A stretch of 64,000 nt of DNA from JABWAN01 sp041918175 (GCA_041918175.1 JAYRWE010000007.1:1-64000); one strand, 5' to 3'. Positions 7,441 through 15,887 are shown, counted from the stretch's first letter. Notes: a model not told the origin generated them from the letters alone. Program-made: numbers and translations.

Positions 7441-8995
7441 AGGGGCTCCTGAAAAACCCGAAAACCACAAAGAATGCTTTAAAATCGTGGGTTTCATGAG
7501 TATCTTGTGTTGTTCAAGTGCAAGCTTTTTTCTCCAATCCTGCCCAAACCCTTGCACTTGGACATCACCCTGACGAGGCGCTCATGTACATCTGCCAAGA
7601 ACCCGACCCCAATCAACTCGATCTGTTTAATGCCTCGCTGCCGTTCGACGGCCAGTTAGATCGCGAGAATCGTTGGGTGCGGTTGGCACACACGCTGAAC
7701 TGGCGCGAATGGGAACTCTCCTACGCCAAGCTCTTTGCAGCAGACGGACGTCCGGGACTGCGCGCGCGGTTCGTGTTGGGCACGCTGATTCTCAAACATC
7801 AGTATCAAACCAGCGATGAAGAAATTTTGCAAACCATTCTCGAAAGTCCCTACTTGCAATACTTCATCGGCTTGCCGCGTTTCACCACCACGATGCCGTT
7901 TGAAGCCAGTTCGCTCAGTCGCGTGCGCGAACGCTTGGGCGAAAAAACTTTTGACGCATTCGAGCAAACGTTGATCAAAACGTTGGTGGAGAAAAAGCTC
8001 ATTCGCGCAACGGGCTTGCAAGTGGACGCGACCGTGTATGAAAGCGAGGTCACGTATCCCACGGATTGCGGCCTGTTGGAAAAGGCGCGGCAGTTTTGCG
8101 TGAAGCAGATCAAACAACTGGGCGAAGTGGTGCAGGAGAAAGTTCGCACCTATTGTCGTGTGGCGCGCAAGGCCTATCTCAATTTTTCGAAGAAGAAGCG
8201 CAAGACGCACAAAGAAATCCGCCGCATGCAAAAGGCCGGTCTGCAATATCTGCGGCGCAATATCGATCAGGTCAAACACCTGATAGCCAAAGCCAAGGAG
8301 GCCGGCCACGCGGTGGCGCAAGAAGTTGCAACCACCTTCGACACCGTGAAGAAAATTTATGAACAGCAAAAAGAGATGTACGACCATAAGAAGATGCGCA
8401 TCGAAGACCGCATTGTGAGTTTGTGCAAACCGTATGTGCGACCCGTGGTGCGCGGCAAAAGCAAGACGGAGGTTGAGTTTGGTGCGAAGGTGCAGTTGAG
8501 TTGTGTGGATGGTTATCTTTTTCCGGATCACATCAGTTTTGACAACTTCAATGAAGGCACCAAACTCAAAGACAGTATTGCTGCTTTTGAAAAAAGATTC
8601 GAGCACTTGCCGGAATATGTTGCGATGGATCAAATCTACGGCTCGCGCGAGAATCGCGATTATCTCAAGACGAAGGAGATTCGGCCATCGGTCAAACCGT
8701 TAGGGCGGCGCAAGCAAGACGAAGCGACGCGCGCGGAAGAACGCTGGCGCAAGCGCAAACAACGTGAGCGCAATTGGATTGAAGGCGCGATTGGCAACAG
8801 CAAAAACTATCATGACTTGGGATTAGTGCGCGCGAAGAACGCGCAAACCGAGAAGTCGTGGATTCAAATGGCGCTGCTGAGCCGCAATATCGTGCTCGCA
8901 GGCAAGAGAGCATAGCTCGCGAGCCTGCCAAAAGAACATAAAGCCACCGGTTAAAAGTTTTCATCAAAAGAACAAATCGTTTTTCAGTGGCCCCT
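7441..8995 (+). mobile_element. Complete insertion sequence, IS5/IS1182 type, 1555 bp
   Basis: The ends are imperfect inverted repeats. The left end begins AGGGGCTCCTGAAAAAC, and the right end read inward begins AGGGGCCACTGAAAAAC. They enclose a single transposase gene and are flanked by ACTT duplications. The element looks intact and recently inserted. It sits beside a remnant of a cargo gene. No passenger gene is present. Confidence 0.88.
7518..8915 (+). CDS. IS5/IS1182-type DDE transposase
   Basis: A full-length 465-residue transposase. The N-terminal part (about 55-150) matches the DUF772/InsH-N region (RWVRLAHTLNWREWE, KHQYQTSDEEILQTILES). A coiled, basic middle part (about 210-300) precedes the DDE catalytic domain. 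That domain has candidate acidic residues in QVDATVYESEV, MDQIYGSRENRD and IEGAIGNSKNYHDL, the last with the usual helix pattern after the Glu. The upstream open frame starts at ATG 7518. An alternative start with MYICQEPDPNQ lies at about residue 23. It catalyses cut-and-paste movement of the element that carries it. No frameshift is seen, so the enzyme is probably active. Confidence 0.93.
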   Translation: MQAFFSNPAQTLALGHHPDEALMYICQEPDPNQLDLFNASLPFDGQLDRENRWVRLAHTLNWREWELSYAKLFAADGRPGLRARFVLGTLILKHQYQTSDEEILQTILESPYLQYFIGLPRFTTTMPFEASSLSRVRERLGEKTFDAFEQTLIKTLVEKKLIRATGLQVDATVYESEVTYPTDCGLLEKARQFCVKQIKQLGEVVQEKVRTYCRVARKAYLNFSKKKRKTHKEIRRMQKAGLQYLRRNIDQVKHLIAKAKEAGHAVAQEVATTFDTVKKIYEQQKEMYDHKKMRIEDRIVSLCKPYVRPVVRGKSKTEVEFGAKVQLSCVDGYLFPDHISFDNFNEGTKLKDSIAAFEKRFEHLPEYVAMDQIYGSRENRDYLKTKEIRPSVKPLGRRKQDEATRAEERWRKRKQRERNWIEGAIGNSKNYHDLGLVRAKNAQTEKSWIQMALLSRNIVLAGKRA

Positions 8996-8999
8996 ACTT
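8996..8999 (+). repeat. Right target-site duplication ACTT
   Basis: This matches 7437-7440 and marks the right boundary of the insertion. Confidence 0.7.
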
Positions 9000-9023
9000 A
9001 TTTGCCGTCAGCCCGGAGGGCTA

Positions 9024-9051
9024 TTGCATTTTTTGCGGTTTGTGCTATATT
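9024..9051 (+). promoter_or_regulatory. Sigma-70-type promoter for the DUF433 gene
   Basis: TTGCAT at 9024-9029 and TATATT at 9046-9051 have a 16-nt spacer. They lie about 75 nt before the start at 9127. Confidence 0.5.
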
Positions 9052-9126
9052 CGAAACCAGTATTCAAAATATGCGAGCATGTCAAATCAATAGAACCAAT
9101 CGAACCTAAAAATACGAGGCATTAAA

Positions 9127-9375
9127 ATGCATCAAACTCCGCTTCTGGAAAGAATCACGTTCGATCCCAAAATCTTCGACTGCAAGCCTATCGTGCGCGG
9201 GCTTCGTATCTCAGTAGAAATGATTTTGGATTTACTCAGCCAAGGGGTGACAAAGGAGGAATTGCTAGAGGATTATCCCGATTTAGAACCGGAAGATATT
9301 CGCGCTTGCCCTGCTTATGCCAAAAGTGTAGTTGCAAATGAAGAGGTGGAATATATCGGTTTGCAAGAGGCGTGA
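9127..9375 (+). CDS. DUF433 antitoxin-like protein, without a toxin partner
   Basis: The 82-residue protein matches the DUF433 (VapB-like, winged-helix) family. It shows ITFDPKIFDCKPIVRGLRIS near residue 10, VEMILDLLSQGVTKEELLEDYPDL, and an acidic tail. Members usually sit directly upstream of a DUF5615 PIN-like toxin and act as antitoxin and autorepressor. Here the gene is followed by a terminator for the opposite strand and no PIN-like frame is present. It is therefore an orphan, possibly left behind after nearby insertion-sequence activity. Confidence 0.85.
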   Translation: MHQTPLLERITFDPKIFDCKPIVRGLRISVEMILDLLSQGVTKEELLEDYPDLEPEDIRACPAYAKSVVANEEVEYIGLQEA

Positions 9376-9389
9376 TGAACTTTCTTGTC

Positions 9390-9429
9390 AAAACGAAAAG
9401 CGGATCAGAACAACCTCTCCTGATCCGCT
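9390..9429 (-). terminator. Terminator for the exported protein at 9489 (minus strand)
   Basis: On the minus strand GCGGATCAGGAG and TTCTGATCCGC form a stem followed by TTTTCGTTTT. It is closely similar to the hairpin at 7222-7260. Confidence 0.75.
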
Positions 9430-9488
9430 CGTGAAGCTTGCAACGGCAAAACCAAACGCGATGCCCTCGCCCCAAGCTCCCTGCCCTC

Positions 9489-10247
9489 TCACTTGATCAA
9501 AGTCATCTTCTTCGTATCAACATACCCGCCGGCATTCATGCGCAGAAAATAAGTGCCGCTCGGTGCGGGCAGGTGATTGCCGTCTTTCCCATCCCACGTG
9601 TGCAAATACGAGCCGGGCGTGTAGCTGCGATCCACCAAGGTGCGCACCTCGCGGCCCAATGTATCGAGCACTTTGAGATTGACATACGAAGCTTTGCCCA
9701 CCTCAAAGCGAATCGTCGTGGAGGGGTTGAAGGGGTTGGGATAGTTTTGTAGCAATTCGAAAGAGGCCGGCGCCTCATGAGGGGTTTCGTTGACCGCGGT
9801 GAGTGTTTGCAAGCGAATGCGAGAGCCTTTCCCGGTTCCATGCGTGACATTCGGCAAGACCGTTCCTGTCGGCAAAATGAAATCGGCTTCCCATGTTTGG
9901 GCCAAGCTATCTTGCCCGATGAGCGTTGTGAAGGAACGCACTCTCACCTTTCCAATGACATTTCCACTCGAATCAAATTCAAAGAGTACAAAAGTATCCG
10001 CATAGCCATTCCCCTGCCGTGCCCAAACACCGTGCCCTCCGCTTTCGGTTATAACTGATGAAGTTGCAGACGTCACGGTACCATCATCATGAAATGTGTG
10101 TAGCTCCTCGAACGAGATGCCAAAGACAGTGTTTGTGTATTTCATCAACCAGGATCCTACCAGCGCTTCTTGCGCCGCGACGTTCGAAGCCATCATGATG
10201 ATCGCAAGCAGGAAGACCAATGCCGTAGCTTTTCTCTTGTTGATCAT
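9489..10247 (-). CDS. Exported protein with a FlgD-like C-terminal sorting domain
   Basis: A 252-residue protein. The signal peptide covers residues 1-25 (ATALVFLLAIIMMASNVAAQ). The middle part (about 28-165) is a beta-rich domain that begins ALVGSWLMKYTNTVFG and resembles lipocalin-like or cold-shock-type single-domain folds; I cannot assign it. The C-terminal 80 residues contain NYPNPFNPSTTIRFEVG, VNLKVLDTLGREVRTL and APSGTYFLRMNAGG, a classic type IX-like sorting tail. The start at 10247 is supported by an AAGGGA site about 9 nt upstream and by the signal peptide. The gene is monocistronic with its own terminator. Export to the surface is inferred from the tail. Confidence 0.85.
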   Translation of the reverse strand: MINKRKATALVFLLAIIMMASNVAAQEALVGSWLMKYTNTVFGISFEELHTFHDDGTVTSATSSVITESGGHGVWARQGNGYADTFVLFEFDSSGNVIGKVRVRSFTTLIGQDSLAQTWEADFILPTGTVLPNVTHGTGKGSRIRLQTLTAVNETPHEAPASFELLQNYPNPFNPSTTIRFEVGKASYVNLKVLDTLGREVRTLVDRSYTPGSYLHTWDGKDGNHLPAPSGTYFLRMNAGGYVDTKKMTLIK

Positions 10248-10639
10248 GACAAAACTTCCCTTTCGATTGGTCAAACAGCCATCTGTGAATTGATACCGAA
10301 TGCGCATTCAGTGTCGCGAAGCTTCTCAACAATGGTGCCATCAGCTCAGACAGATCATGCTTGGAGTAGCGCATTGAATTTACGGGAGCAACAAGGCGAG
10401 ATATAATCTTTCGCGGATGAGAAAAGACGGAAATACTTCCCAATAATTGGAAGCGAGAAGCCGAGCTTTGCTTTACAGGATTTTATGCTTCAGAAAATTT
10501 GGAAAGCGGCGGGCGGGTTCTTCTAAAAATTTGGAAGCCGAAGCGTGAGGCAAGGATAGCGGACAGCAAAAGCGAGGCGAGGGCAGCGTGCTTCAAATTT
10601 TCTCTTTGCCATACCAAACGGCAATCGCTATATTGAGCC
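10248..10639. other. Intergenic region between divergent genes
   Basis: The 392-bp gap between two divergently read genes must hold both promoters. I found no clear consensus boxes, RNA or repeat. Open frames on either strand have no recognisable content. Confidence 0.3.
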
Positions 10640-10882
10640 ATGAAAAAGCCGAGAATCGTTTTAGACACCGATGAAACAGAGAAGGAAAAGCTGCGCTTGA
10701 TCGAACAAGCTGCAAGCGATCTACTTTTTCTGGCTGATTTGCGTGAAGTGATGAACGATTTCAAACATGTTGATGCTGAATGGTGGGAGCAGAAAGCACA
10801 ACGTATTAACGAAATGTGTTTCCACCTCAAACAAGAATCCAAACCGCCCTCCGGTTTCAACTTGTGTTGTAAGCTTCATTGA
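10640..10882 (+). CDS. Small hypothetical protein upstream of the MNT/HEPN pair
   Basis: Eighty residues starting MKKPRIVLDTDETEKEKLRL. It is mostly helical and charged, with no signal peptide or membrane segment, and I do not recognise a family. It ends 21 nt before the nucleotidyltransferase gene on the same strand, so it may be co-transcribed with the pair. The last residues (FNLCCKLH) look less natural, so the frame could be slightly extended by chance. Whether it is expressed is uncertain. Confidence 0.45.
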   Translation: MKKPRIVLDTDETEKEKLRLIEQAASDLLFLADLREVMNDFKHVDAEWWEQKAQRINEMCFHLKQESKPPSGFNLCCKLH

Positions 10883-10903
10883 CGTAGGGCACGAGAAGAA
10901 AAG

Positions 10904-11188
10904 ATGAAAGAAGATACTTTGCTCAATGACGCCGACAGAAAGTTCATCGTTGCCTGCGCCCGCAAGTATGCCGTGTCCACGATCTATCTTTTCGGCTCTT
11001 CAGTGCACGAACCAACCCAAGCGCGCGACATTGATCTCGGCGTGAAAGGCATCAACCCCGCGCTGTTCTTCAAGTTCTACGGCGAGTTGATGCGGCATCT
11101 TTCCAAGCCGGTGGACTTGGTTGATCTGTCGCAGAAAACTCTTTTTAATAAGTTGGTGGAAGAAAGAGGGGTTAAGATTTATGGATGA
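10904..11188 (+). CDS. MntA-type minimal nucleotidyltransferase antitoxin
   Basis: A 94-residue protein of the minimal nucleotidyltransferase (MNT) family. The active-site signature is FGSSVHEPTQARDIDL with G31-S32 and the acid pair D42/D44. Nine residues separate GS from DxD, one less than the common GS-x10-DxD. In HepT/MntA systems the MNT protein neutralises the HEPN toxin by AMPylating it, and I infer the same here. The gene overlaps the HEPN gene by 8 nt, which implies translational coupling. Upstream lies a small hypothetical gene on the same strand. Confidence 0.88.
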   Translation: MKEDTLLNDADRKFIVACARKYAVSTIYLFGSSVHEPTQARDIDLGVKGINPALFFKFYGELMRHLSKPVDLVDLSQKTLFNKLVEERGVKIYG

Positions 11189-11627
11189 TCTCTTGCGGGA
11201 AATTGCGGCGGAGCGAGAACGTGTCGAAGCTACTTTGAGCGCATTAGAGAAGACGTTGCGCCGCAAAAGAAGAACGTTTGTGGAGTTGGCCGCGATTGCT
11301 ACCTGCTTGCACAATTCCTACAGCGGCATGGAAAACCTCTTGAAGCGCATTTTTCGATCATTTCAAATCCCTTTGCCGGACTCTTCAACCTCGCATAAAG
11401 ATCTGCTGAATGCCGCGGTCGAACACAAACTCATAAGCCGCCGGCTTGCCGAGGACCTGGACGAGTATCGCGCTTTTCGGCATTTCTTCGTTCATGGCTA
11501 CGGCATTGCTTTGCAAGAAGTGCCCCTAAATCCGCTAGCGCAAAACCTGCCTGAGCTTTGGCAACGCTTCACAACCGAACTTGAAGCTTATCTCGCCGTG
11601 CGAAGGAACCCACCGCCTTCTCAGTGA
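11181..11627 (+). CDS. HepT-like HEPN ribonuclease toxin
   Basis: A 148-residue all-helical HEPN protein. The catalytic RX4HXY motif is present as RHFFVHGYG near residues 101-108. Such toxins cleave RNA (tRNA ends in the studied HepT) and are silenced by the partner MNT protein. The start at 11181 is chosen because it gives the usual 8-nt overlap with the MNT gene and begins MDDLLREIAAERERVE at the expected length. An upstream in-frame start exists but would bury most of the partner. The pair is complete and looks functional. Confidence 0.87.
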   Translation: MDDLLREIAAERERVEATLSALEKTLRRKRRTFVELAAIATCLHNSYSGMENLLKRIFRSFQIPLPDSSTSHKDLLNAAVEHKLISRRLAEDLDEYRAFRHFFVHGYGIALQEVPLNPLAQNLPELWQRFTTELEAYLAVRRNPPPSQ

Positions 11628-11653
11628 TGCCGTATTGAGAGTTCTTCCGCTAA

Positions 11654-13996
11654 TCAATTCTCCACCCCAACCTTCCGACACAACTCCGCAAATCTCGGGT
11701 CCGAGCGGATCGGATCAAGGGCAGGCTCGACTTTGAGAAAGAGTATGTCATTCGAACGCTCTTCATACGCCTTTTGCAGCCACTTAAAGGCTTCATCATA
11801 ATCACCCAAGCCGATATAAGCCACGGCGGTCCAAAAGGGATCGTGATATTTATGCTTTGAGAATTCATGAAGCTCATCAAGAACTTGCAGAGCCTTATTT
11901 CGGTTGCCTATGCGGGCGTAAATATAAATTCGATGGTGAAAAGTCGGCCCCTTGTCTGCAAAAGCAAGAGCTTCTTGATACCTCTTCGTGAAAAGACAAT
12001 TCCATCCCATTTGGTAAAGCAAGGCATCGTCGTTCGGATAAATCTCAAGCAGTGGCTTAATCGTGGCAATGCTTTCATCGTAACGGCGCGCTAGACCATA
12101 GGCTCTTCCAATGATTGAGCCATACGGTGAAAGTGGATCAATGGCAATTGCTCGGTGCAAAACATTTATCCCTTCATCAAATCGTCCAACCACCGACAAG
12201 TAACCATAGTAACCGAGCAGAATTATCGTATTTTGTGGATCAAGATCAAGCGCACGTTTGAACTCTTGCTCGGGGCTATCCCAATCCCAGTCATAAAAAA
12301 ATTTGACCATTGCAAGCGCCGCATATGCTTCCCCAAGATTTCCATCCAATGCCAGTGCTTTCGAAGCTGCTGCTTTAGCCCTTGGGAACACTTCTCGTGG
12401 TGGCGCGCCCCCCTGTGGTCCGGCAAGTCTTGCCCAGAGATACGACATAGCTAAACTAGCATAGGCAGGCGCGAAGCTTGGTTCTAAACTAATTGCCTGC
12501 TGGAAACTCTCAATGCCTTTATTCAAACGGTTATTAGCAAAGTATTCCCTCCCCTTCAAATAATGTTGATACACCTCCGGATCAACCGGTCGCACATTGG
12601 TAATGCGTTGCTGCTCCTCTGGTGCTAATTGCACGCGCAATTCTTCAACAATCGCGTTCGTCACTTCGCTTTGCAGCACGAGCACATCGCGCAGATTGCG
12701 GTCGTAATTCTCTGCCCACAGATGACGATCACCCACCGCATCTAGCAACTGCGCGGTCACACGCACGCGGCCATCCGCAAGCGCGACCGAGCCTTCGACC
12801 ACGGCATCGACGTTCAACTCCTTCGCAATTTCCGGCAAAGGCTTACGCGCGTTTTTGTAGGTCATGATCGAAGTCCGCGAGATCACGCGCAGGGATTTGA
12901 TCTTTGCCAAGTTTGCAATCAATGCTTCGGTCATGCCGTCGGCAAAATACTCCTGCTCCGCATCGCCGGAGAGGTTTTGCAACGGTAACACGGCAATCGA
13001 ATCAAAGCGCGGTTCCGTTGGCGTGAGCCAGTATTTCATACCGAAGAACATGACCGCAAGCAAAACGAGAACGCCGCCTGCCCACGCGAGGCGTTTGAGC
13101 GAGAGAGCTTTACGAAGCTTTGCAAGCTTCGTAAAGCTTTGCATTGCGGGATCAACTTTACGAAGGCTTGGAGCCTTCGTAAAGTTTTGGGCGGGCGCTT
13201 TCAAATCAGCGAGCATGTCTTCAATGCGCTGATACCGCTCCGCCAGCTTTTTCGTGAGCGCTTTGTCGATCACCGCGGCGAGGTGCGTTGGCAGATCGGG
13301 CTTGTGTTTGGTGATGGGCGCGTGATCGACATTCACGATCGAGTAGAGAATGGCTTGATCGTACTCGGCTTCGAACGGCAATTTGCCTGCGAGCATTTCA
13401 TAGAGCACCACGCCGAGCGACCATATATCACTGCGATGATCGACCGGCAAGCCCTGCGCTTGCTCGGGCGACATATATGCGACCGTGCCCAGCGTCGCGC
13501 CGGTCTTGGTGAAATGTGATTGCCCGGCAAGCTTCGCCAATCCGAAATCGAGAATCTTCACCTCCCCGCGTTTGGTGATGATCACATTCGCGGGCTTGAT
13601 GTCGCGATGCGTAATCCCCGCCTCATGCGCGCACGCCAGGCCGTTCGCAATCTGCGTCACAATCTCAAGCACACTGTTCACTGATAACTGTTTACTGCTC
13701 ACTGTCTGTTGCAGCGTCTCCCCTTCATAATACGCCATCGCAATGAACATGTGCTCGTCTTCGGTCTCGCCGATTTCGTAGATGGTGCAGAGGTTGGGAT
13801 GATCGAGGCTCGATGCGGTTTTGGCTTCGTTGCTGAAGCGTTCGAGCGCTTGGCTGTCGCGGGTGAGATGGTGCGCGAGAAATTTGAGCACGACGAAACG
13901 GCCGAGGCGCAGGTCTTCGGCTTTATAGACCACGCCCATGCCGCCTTCGCCGAGCAGGGAGAGAATTTTGTAGTGGGAGAGGATTTGGCCTGTCAT
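11654..13996 (-). CDS. Membrane Ser/Thr protein kinase with TolB-like and TPR extracytoplasmic part
   Basis: A 780-residue PknB-type (Hanks) kinase. The kinase domain covers about 8-270: glycine loop GEGGMGVVYKAE, VVLKF lysine, THRDIKPANV catalytic loop, ILDFGLAK, and the MSPEQAQG activation segment end. A juxtamembrane linker is followed by one membrane helix (WAGGVLVLLAVMFFGM, about 320-340). A CyaE/TolB-like domain comes next (SIAVLPLQNLSGDAEQEYFADG onward in two segments). The last 300 residues are TPR repeats (EVYQHYLKGREYF, GNLGEAYAALAMVKFF). The linker is encoded across two palindromic DNA repeats, and another segment resembles an intergenic tandem repeat (see findings). It lies 100 nt downstream of a sigma-54 activator on the same strand. 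Start at 13996 is inferred from the usual kinase N-terminus. It has no clear ribosome site, so 14035 remains possible. Confidence 0.9.
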   Translation of the reverse strand: MTGQILSHYKILSLLGEGGMGVVYKAEDLRLGRFVVLKFLAHHLTRDSQALERFSNEAKTASSLDHPNLCTIYEIGETEDEHMFIAMAYYEGETLQQTVSSKQLSVNSVLEIVTQIANGLACAHEAGITHRDIKPANVIITKRGEVKILDFGLAKLAGQSHFTKTGATLGTVAYMSPEQAQGLPVDHRSDIWSLGVVLYEMLAGKLPFEAEYDQAILYSIVNVDHAPITKHKPDLPTHLAAVIDKALTKKLAERYQRIEDMLADLKAPAQNFTKAPSLRKVDPAMQSFTKLAKLRKALSLKRLAWAGGVLVLLAVMFFGMKYWLTPTEPRFDSIAVLPLQNLSGDAEQEYFADGMTEALIANLAKIKSLRVISRTSIMTYKNARKPLPEIAKELNVDAVVEGSVALADGRVRVTAQLLDAVGDRHLWAENYDRNLRDVLVLQSEVTNAIVEELRVQLAPEEQQRITNVRPVDPEVYQHYLKGREYFANNRLNKGIESFQQAISLEPSFAPAYASLAMSYLWARLAGPQGGAPPREVFPRAKAAASKALALDGNLGEAYAALAMVKFFYDWDWDSPEQEFKRALDLDPQNTIILLGYYGYLSVVGRFDEGINVLHRAIAIDPLSPYGSIIGRAYGLARRYDESIATIKPLLEIYPNDDALLYQMGWNCLFTKRYQEALAFADKGPTFHHRIYIYARIGNRNKALQVLDELHEFSKHKYHDPFWTAVAYIGLGDYDEAFKWLQKAYEERSNDILFLKVEPALDPIRSDPRFAELCRKVGVEN
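13106..13138. repeat. Palindrome 1 inside the kinase gene
   Basis: A perfect 15-bp inverted repeat (core CTTTACGAAGCTT, loop TGC) within the coding region for the juxtamembrane linker. Confidence 0.9.
13154..13186. repeat. Palindrome 2 inside the kinase gene
   Basis: A second perfect 15-bp inverted repeat (core CTTTACGAAGGCT, loop TGG). It is homologous to palindrome 1 and starts 48 bp, a whole number of codons, after it. Confidence 0.9.
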
Positions 13997-14095
13997 ATTC
14001 GCATTTCTAAAAGAGAGGCTAAAATGGCGCGCCATGCTTTACTTTTCAAGGTACTGCGCACAGCTCATTCGAACAAGCTAGAAAAAAGCATACTT

Positions 14096-15628
14096 TTACT
14101 CTTGCTTTGAAATCCCCAGCTTGTGCATGCGATATTGCAGCGTTTGCACGGGCAGGCGCAGTTGCCGCGCGGCTTGCGACTGATTCCAATTCGCCGCGGC
14201 CAATGCTTGCCGAATGAGCTTTGCTTCATAGACCGCAACGCTTTCGACGAGCGAAGACGAGACGGGAAGATTTTGCAATTCGGTTTGCTGATGTTTGAAC
14301 TCGGCTTTGAGATCGTGCGGCAAAATTTCCGGCGCGAGCATATTGCTCGACGGCGCGGCGAGTGTGACGAGGCGCTCGACGAAATTTTCAAGCTGTCGCA
14401 CATTGCCCGGCCATTGCCGCGCACGCATGAATTCGAGCAACTCTTCATGAAAAGTTTCGGCCTGCTTCTGTTGTCGGCGAGCAAAGGCTTGTAAGAAATG
14501 TTCTGCGAGCAGAGGAATATCTTCTTGCCGCTCGTGCAAGGCGGGAATGGCGATGGGATAAACGTGCAAGCGATAGTACAAATCTTCGCGAAAGAGTTGC
14601 TTGCTCACTAATTCGCGCAGCGGGCGGCTCGCGGCGGCAATGAGGCGCACGTCAATCTTGCGCGCCGTATTGCCGCCGAGTGGACGAATCTCATTCTCCT
14701 CCAACACACGCATGAATTTGGTTTGCAATGCGAGCGGCAAGTTCGCGACTTCATCCATGAACAGCGTGCCGCGGCCGGCTTCTTCGAACAAGCCTTTGCG
14801 CTCGTGCTGCGCCCCGGTGAATGCGCCTTTGACATGGCCGAACAATTCGCTTTCAATCAAATTTTCGGGAATCGCGCCGCAGTCTATTGCTACAAAAGGA
14901 TGGGACGAACGGCCGCTGAATTGATGAATCGCGCGCGCGACCAACTCTTTGCCCGTGCCGGTTTGGCCTTCGAGCAGAACGCGCACTTCGCAGCGCGCCG
15001 CCGCCTCGAGGGTTTTGAGCAGTTCGACGAACTTCGCGCTTTTGCCGATCAACCCCATGGATTTATATTTTGCGAGCAGCGTTGCTTCGGGCAAGGGCGC
15101 TTCAAAATACTCGGCAATTTTGTGCGCGTTGCGCAAATAGGGCGCAGCCACAAGCGCGAGTTTTTCCGCGTAAGACAAATCTTCTTCCGTAAATTTGCGC
15201 TCGTCGTTCTGTCGCGCGAGCAAGAGCGAGCCGAGGATCAACCCCTCGATTTTCAAGGGCACGCATAGAGCCGCGTGCAACGTCACGTCATCGCCGTGCA
15301 TGCCGAGGAAACGGTCATCACGCGCAAGATCGGCGCTCAACAACGATTGCTTGTTGGTCATCACCCAACCCGCGAGTTGTTGATGCACGCCGTGATAGCG
15401 CGGCGGGTCGACGAGGTCGCCGAGATGATACAACGTTTTCACCGTGTCGCGCGTGCGCGGATTGATCATGAAGAGCAGCGCGAGCTCGGCGCGCAGCAGC
15501 GCCGCGGCTTGTTGCGCGGTCACGCGCAGAATTTCGGAGAAATCATTTTGTTGGTTGAGGACTTCGGCGAACGCGAGCAACCGGTCCGCGCCGGGCGTGG
15601 TTGCCGGCACGTTTTCCGTATTCAACAT
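14096..15628 (-). CDS. GAF-containing sigma-54-dependent activator (NtrC/NifA class)
   Basis: A 510-residue enhancer-binding protein. An N-terminal GAF domain (about 15-165) senses an unknown signal. The AAA+ core (about 185-415) has Walker A GQTGTGKE, the sigma-54 contact loop GAFTGA, Walker B-type TLFMDEV and the arginine region. A Fis-type helix-turn-helix ends the protein (NQSQAARQLRLPVQTLQYRM). Start at 15628 is set by GGGAG 7 nt upstream; a longer frame reaches 15682. It activates promoters that use RpoN. Targets are unknown, but the divergent cytochrome P460 operon and the downstream kinase are the obvious candidates. I saw no convincing -24/-12 element in the 300-bp divergent region. 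Confidence 0.92.
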   Translation of the reverse strand: MLNTENVPATTPGADRLLAFAEVLNQQNDFSEILRVTAQQAAALLRAELALLFMINPRTRDTVKTLYHLGDLVDPPRYHGVHQQLAGWVMTNKQSLLSADLARDDRFLGMHGDDVTLHAALCVPLKIEGLILGSLLLARQNDERKFTEEDLSYAEKLALVAAPYLRNAHKIAEYFEAPLPEATLLAKYKSMGLIGKSAKFVELLKTLEAAARCEVRVLLEGQTGTGKELVARAIHQFSGRSSHPFVAIDCGAIPENLIESELFGHVKGAFTGAQHERKGLFEEAGRGTLFMDEVANLPLALQTKFMRVLEENEIRPLGGNTARKIDVRLIAAASRPLRELVSKQLFREDLYYRLHVYPIAIPALHERQEDIPLLAEHFLQAFARRQQKQAETFHEELLEFMRARQWPGNVRQLENFVERLVTLAAPSSNMLAPEILPHDLKAEFKHQQTELQNLPVSSSLVESVAVYEAKLIRQALAAANWNQSQAARQLRLPVQTLQYRMHKLGISKQE

Positions 15629-15858
15629 GGCAAGGCTCCCTGTTTTTGCGCGACAATCTACGGGAAAGATCGTCAAAGTCAAGCCACGCTCCGTCGAAGA
15701 ATGTTGCCTCGTGCGCGCGGAAAGTATAACGCCAAGATCGTCGGCAAACCCGCAAATAAACGGGTGGGGCAGAAATATGGAGTAGAATGATTTGCAAATT
15801 ATTTTGCGTTTTGGTCGTGCTGTCGAATACCGTATGGCTAGGAATCCTAAAAAACTGC

Positions 15859-15887
15859 TTGACTCCGGGCTTGGACTGCTTTAGATT
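15859..15887 (+). promoter_or_regulatory. Possible sigma-70 promoter for the cytochrome P460 operon
   Basis: TTGACT at 15859-15864 and TAGATT at 15882-15887 are 17 nt apart and lie about 46 nt before the start at 15934. Confidence 0.45.

Noticed and set aside
9376..9488. PIN-like toxin partner of the DUF433 protein
   Set aside because: No open frame of suitable size follows; the gap holds only a terminator for the opposite strand.
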